Assembly: GCF_006385875.1 (NCBI RefSeq)
Contig: NZ_VFSU01000026.1
Location: 104,501-168,500, forward strand
Source of the DNA: Sandaracinobacter neustonicus
GTDB taxonomy: Bacteria; Pseudomonadota; Alphaproteobacteria; Sphingomonadales; Sphingomonadaceae
Length of the DNA stretch: 64,000 nt
Reading direction: 5' to 3'
Part shown: piece by piece, positions 61,477 through 64,000 of the stretch
How positions within the stretch are numbered: the first letter of the stretch is position 1
Layout of the letters: each line of letters starts with the position of its first letter
The notes under the pieces: generated by a model
What the model was told of the DNA's origin: nothing
Databases searched by the model: none
What the model saw: only the letters and a program-made list of their open reading frames with translations
Made by a program: the position numbers and the translations under genes

Positions 61477-64000
61477 ATGCAGACTCGTGCGTTCCGGATT
61501 CATGCGGCCCGTCGGAAGGCGTCAGCCCTTCTCGCCACCACCATCCTGACGGCAGCCTTCGCCCCCCATGCCGCGCTGGCACAGAGTTCCAGCACCACCA
61601 GCACCACCGACAATGAGGACATCATCGTCACCGGCTCGCAGATCGCGCGCTCCGGCTTTGAGACGCCCACGCCCGTCACCGTTGTGGGGATTGAGGATTT
61701 CCAGCGCGTGGCGACGCCCAACATTGCCGACGCGCTGAATCAGATGCCCGCGCTGAAGGCCAGCGCCACGCCGCAATCCTCCACCAACCTCTCGAAGATC
61801 GCCGGGGCCAACTATCTCGATCTTCGCGGCCTCACCTATCTGCGCACGCTGACGCTGGTGGATGGCAAGCGCTACATGCCTGTCTCGCCGGAAGGCGTGA
61901 TCAACGTGAACAACATCCCGCAGGCGGTGATCGGCTCGGTCGAAGTCGTCACCGGCGGGGCCTCCGCTGTCTATGGGTCTGACGCTGTCGCCGGGGTGGT
62001 GAACTTCAAGCTGGACGACAAGCTGGACGGCGTGCGCAGCAACGCCCAGTTCGGCATCAGCAAATATGGCGACCGCGAGAACTGGCTGGGTTCGGTCGCG
62101 ATGGGCAAGAGCTTCGGCGGGGGGCGCGGCCATATCCTGTTCGGCGCTGATTACGCCAAGAGTGAGGGCATCCCGCGTGTGGGCAGCCGCCCGTGGGGCA
62201 ACCAGACGCTGATCAACAACCCCGCCTACACCGCCACGAACAATGAACCCGCCTATATTCTGGTGACAGACGGGCGCACCTCCAACTCCACCTATGGCGG
62301 CGTGATCAACAGCGCCACGGGCACCAATGGCACGGCGCTGCTGCGCGGCATCACCTTCCTGGGCAACGGGCAGGTGGGCACGTTCGATTATGGCACGCTG
62401 ACGACCTCCACCACCCAGCAGGGCGGCAGCGGCATCAACAACACCGAGGATCTGGTGCTGGAACAGCCGTTCGAGCGCTGGTCCGCACTTGGCAAGATCA
62501 CCTATGAAATCTCGCCGTCGTTCAACTTTTATGCCCGGGTCAGCTATTCCGGCTCGAAGATGGTGGGCGACAGCATCATCGGCAACGACCAGATCACCAT
62601 CCAGCGCGACAACGTCTTCATTCCCGCAGCGGTCCGCACCATCCTGAACGCCAACCCCAGCATCACCAGCTTCACCATGGGCCGTTCGCTGGAAGATTAT
62701 GCCCGGGGCTATTTCAAGCAGGATGTCTGGGCCTGGCAGGCCATCGGCGGGCTGACGGGCGAAATCAAGAATTCATGGAATTATGATTTCTCGTTCAGCT
62801 ACGGCAAGAGCCGCAACAAGACGGTGTTCATGGATGCCCGCATCACCGCCGGCTGGCGCGAGGCGGTGGACGCGATCGACAATCCCGCGACTCCGGGTGT
62901 CGTCGATCCCATCTGCCGCTCCACCCTGACGAATCCGGCCAATGGCTGCATTCCGCTGAACCTGTTCGGCGTGATCGGCGATGGCGAGCAGGAAGCCGCC
63001 ATCGCCAACATCCTCGGCCCCTCCATCCGTGACTGGCACCAGACGCAAAAGACGCTGGACTTCCTCGTGCGCGGCAATGTGGTGGAGCTGCCCGCAGGCC
63101 CGGTGGGCTTCGCCGGCGGTATCCACTGGCGCAACTTCCGCTCGGAAACGACGTCTGACCCGATCTCTGCCTCGCGGCCGGGCGGGGCGACCGTGTACCG
63201 GGTGGGCAACACCATTCCCTTCCAGGGCACGCAGGATGTGTGGGAAGCCTATGGGGAATTGCTGGTTCCAGTGCTGGCGGACCTGCCCTTCGCCGAGGCG
63301 CTGGACCTCAACCTTGCGGGCCGGATCACCGACTACAAGACCTCAGGTCAGGTGAAGACCTGGAAGGTGGGCGTAAATTACAAGATCAACGACATGCTGC
63401 GGCTGCGCGCCACCCGGTCGCGCGACATCCGTGCGCCGAACATTCAGGAGCTGTTCGCCGCGGGGCAGACTCTGGTTTTCAGCATCAACGACACCATCCG
63501 CAACGAAACCTATCTGGTTTCCACCACGCAGGGCGGAAACCCCTATCTGGTGCCGGAAAAGGCCGACACCTTCACGGCGGGTGTGGTGCTGTCTCCGGCG
63601 TCGCGGCTTCGCTTCTCGGTGGATTATTACGACATCAAGATCGACGGGGCGATTGCGGCGCTGTCGGCCGCGCAGATCGTCTCCTCGTGCATCGGCGGGG
63701 ATGCGGCGCTCTGCCAGCTCGTCACGCGGGAAGCCAGCACAGAGGGCACCAGCCCGGGGCGGATCACCGGCATCCGTCTGGCGCCCGCCAACTTCCAGAG
63801 CATCCGCACCCGCGGCATCGATTTCGAAGCGGCGTATGACTTCGACCTGTGGAACGGCCGGGCCGATGCGCGGGTGCTGGCCAACTACCAGCTGAAGCAC
63901 GAGATGGTGGGCGTCGGCGGCGTGGTGACAAACCTTGTCGGCAGCGTGGCCCAGCCCTTCATCGACGGCCTGAATGGCACGCCGCGCTGGCGCGGGCAGG
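61477..64000 (+). CDS. TonB-dependent outer-membrane receptor, 5' part
   Basis: An active-transport gate in the outer membrane, open to the window end (at least 841 codons). A signal peptide (residues 1-34, HAALAQ), then DIIVTGSQIARSGFETPTPVTVVG, the usual start of the plug domain, followed by the plug core LDLRGLTYLRTLTLVDGKRYMPV and GGASAVYGSDAVAGVVNFKL, and beta-barrel strands with many aromatic girdles. The ligand is unknown; neighbours suggest peptides or amino-acid derivatives, which is a guess. AGGGGA precedes the ATG. Confidence 0.92.
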   Translation, partial: MQTRAFRIHAARRKASALLATTILTAAFAPHAALAQSSSTTSTTDNEDIIVTGSQIARSGFETPTPVTVVGIEDFQRVATPNIADALNQMPALKASATPQSSTNLSKIAGANYLDLRGLTYLRTLTLVDGKRYMPVSPEGVINVNNIPQAVIGSVEVVTGGASAVYGSDAVAGVVNFKLDDKLDGVRSNAQFGISKYGDRENWLGSVAMGKSFGGGRGHILFGADYAKSEGIPRVGSRPWGNQTLINNPAYTATNNEPAYILVTDGRTSNSTYGGVINSATGTNGTALLRGITFLGNGQVGTFDYGTLTTSTTQQGGSGINNTEDLVLEQPFERWSALGKITYEISPSFNFYARVSYSGSKMVGDSIIGNDQITIQRDNVFIPAAVRTILNANPSITSFTMGRSLEDYARGYFKQDVWAWQAIGGLTGEIKNSWNYDFSFSYGKSRNKTVFMDARITAGWREAVDAIDNPATPGVVDPICRSTLTNPANGCIPLNLFGVIGDGEQEAAIANILGPSIRDWHQTQKTLDFLVRGNVVELPAGPVGFAGGIHWRNFRSETTSDPISASRPGGATVYRVGNTIPFQGTQDVWEAYGELLVPVLADLPFAEALDLNLAGRITDYKTSGQVKTWKVGVNYKINDMLRLRATRSRDIRAPNIQELFAAGQTLVFSINDTIRNETYLVSTTQGGNPYLVPEKADTFTAGVVLSPASRLRFSVDYYDIKIDGAIAALSAAQIVSSCIGGDAALCQLVTREASTEGTSPGRITGIRLAPANFQSIRTRGIDFEAAYDFDLWNGRADARVLANYQLKHEMVGVGGVVTNLVGSVAQPFIDGLNGTPRWRGQ

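Overview
The window looks like a piece of a GC-rich alphaproteobacterial chromosome, most likely a sphingomonad (Sphingomonadales). This rests on gene content (mreBCD-mrdA-rodA cluster, PtsP, DUF3576 and DUF1611 proteins, a CtrA-type regulator beside a SciP/DUF1153 protein, DUF885, DUF4403, a large TonB-dependent receptor) and on intergenic repeats. It is inference; no database search was possible.

Layout. 1-4.7 kb: 3' end of an M20 amidohydrolase, two coupled small exported proteins, an AraC-type regulator and a DUF885 protein. 5.0-10.9 kb: tRNA-Lys(CTT) and the elongasome operon mreB-mreC-mreD-mrdA-rodA on the minus strand. 11.1-14.6 kb: mutL, then three adjacent lipoproteins carrying MliC-like lysozyme-inhibitor folds, closed by a strong terminator. 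14.9-16.6 kb: leuA with a candidate leucine-rich leader peptide. 16.7-21.2 kb: overlapping genes lysC, a nitronate monooxygenase-like gene and ptsP. 21.2-22.7 kb: intergenic DNA with a perfect 16-bp parS-type palindrome and a small barrel-like outer-membrane protein. 23.0-29.5 kb: DUF3576 lipoprotein, leuS, lptE, holA and a LytS/LytTR-type two-component pair. 29.9-36.7 kb: YitT-like protein, argB, metK, lnt, trmJ. 36.8-40.9 kb: CtrA-like and SciP-like genes, mnmA, coaBC. 41-48.8 kb: a low-GC orphan, a TelA pair, hydrolases, DUF4403, an epimerase-like protein and an EVE protein. 48.9-51.7 kb: an accessory block with an XRE regulator, an ImmA-type protease and a divergent operon of three small proteins. 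51.8-64 kb: YbaN-family protein, a frameshifted propeller-amidohydrolase, dut, moeB-like, an MFS transporter, a DUF1611/D-aminoacylase pair and the 5' part of a TonB receptor.

Most of the window is ordinary housekeeping DNA. The notable parts are: (1) a dispersed intergenic element of two consecutive hairpins whose stems covary between copies, usually placed just after a stop codon and reading with the gene; (2) five inward-facing pairs of that element enclosing mosaics of other repeats, two of which hold foreign-looking DNA; (3) the XRE/ImmA block, whose divergent promoters share an inverted-repeat operator; (4) a second-type CtrA/SciP pair; (5) the parS-like site; (6) a leucine attenuation leader; and (7) the MliC lipoprotein cluster.
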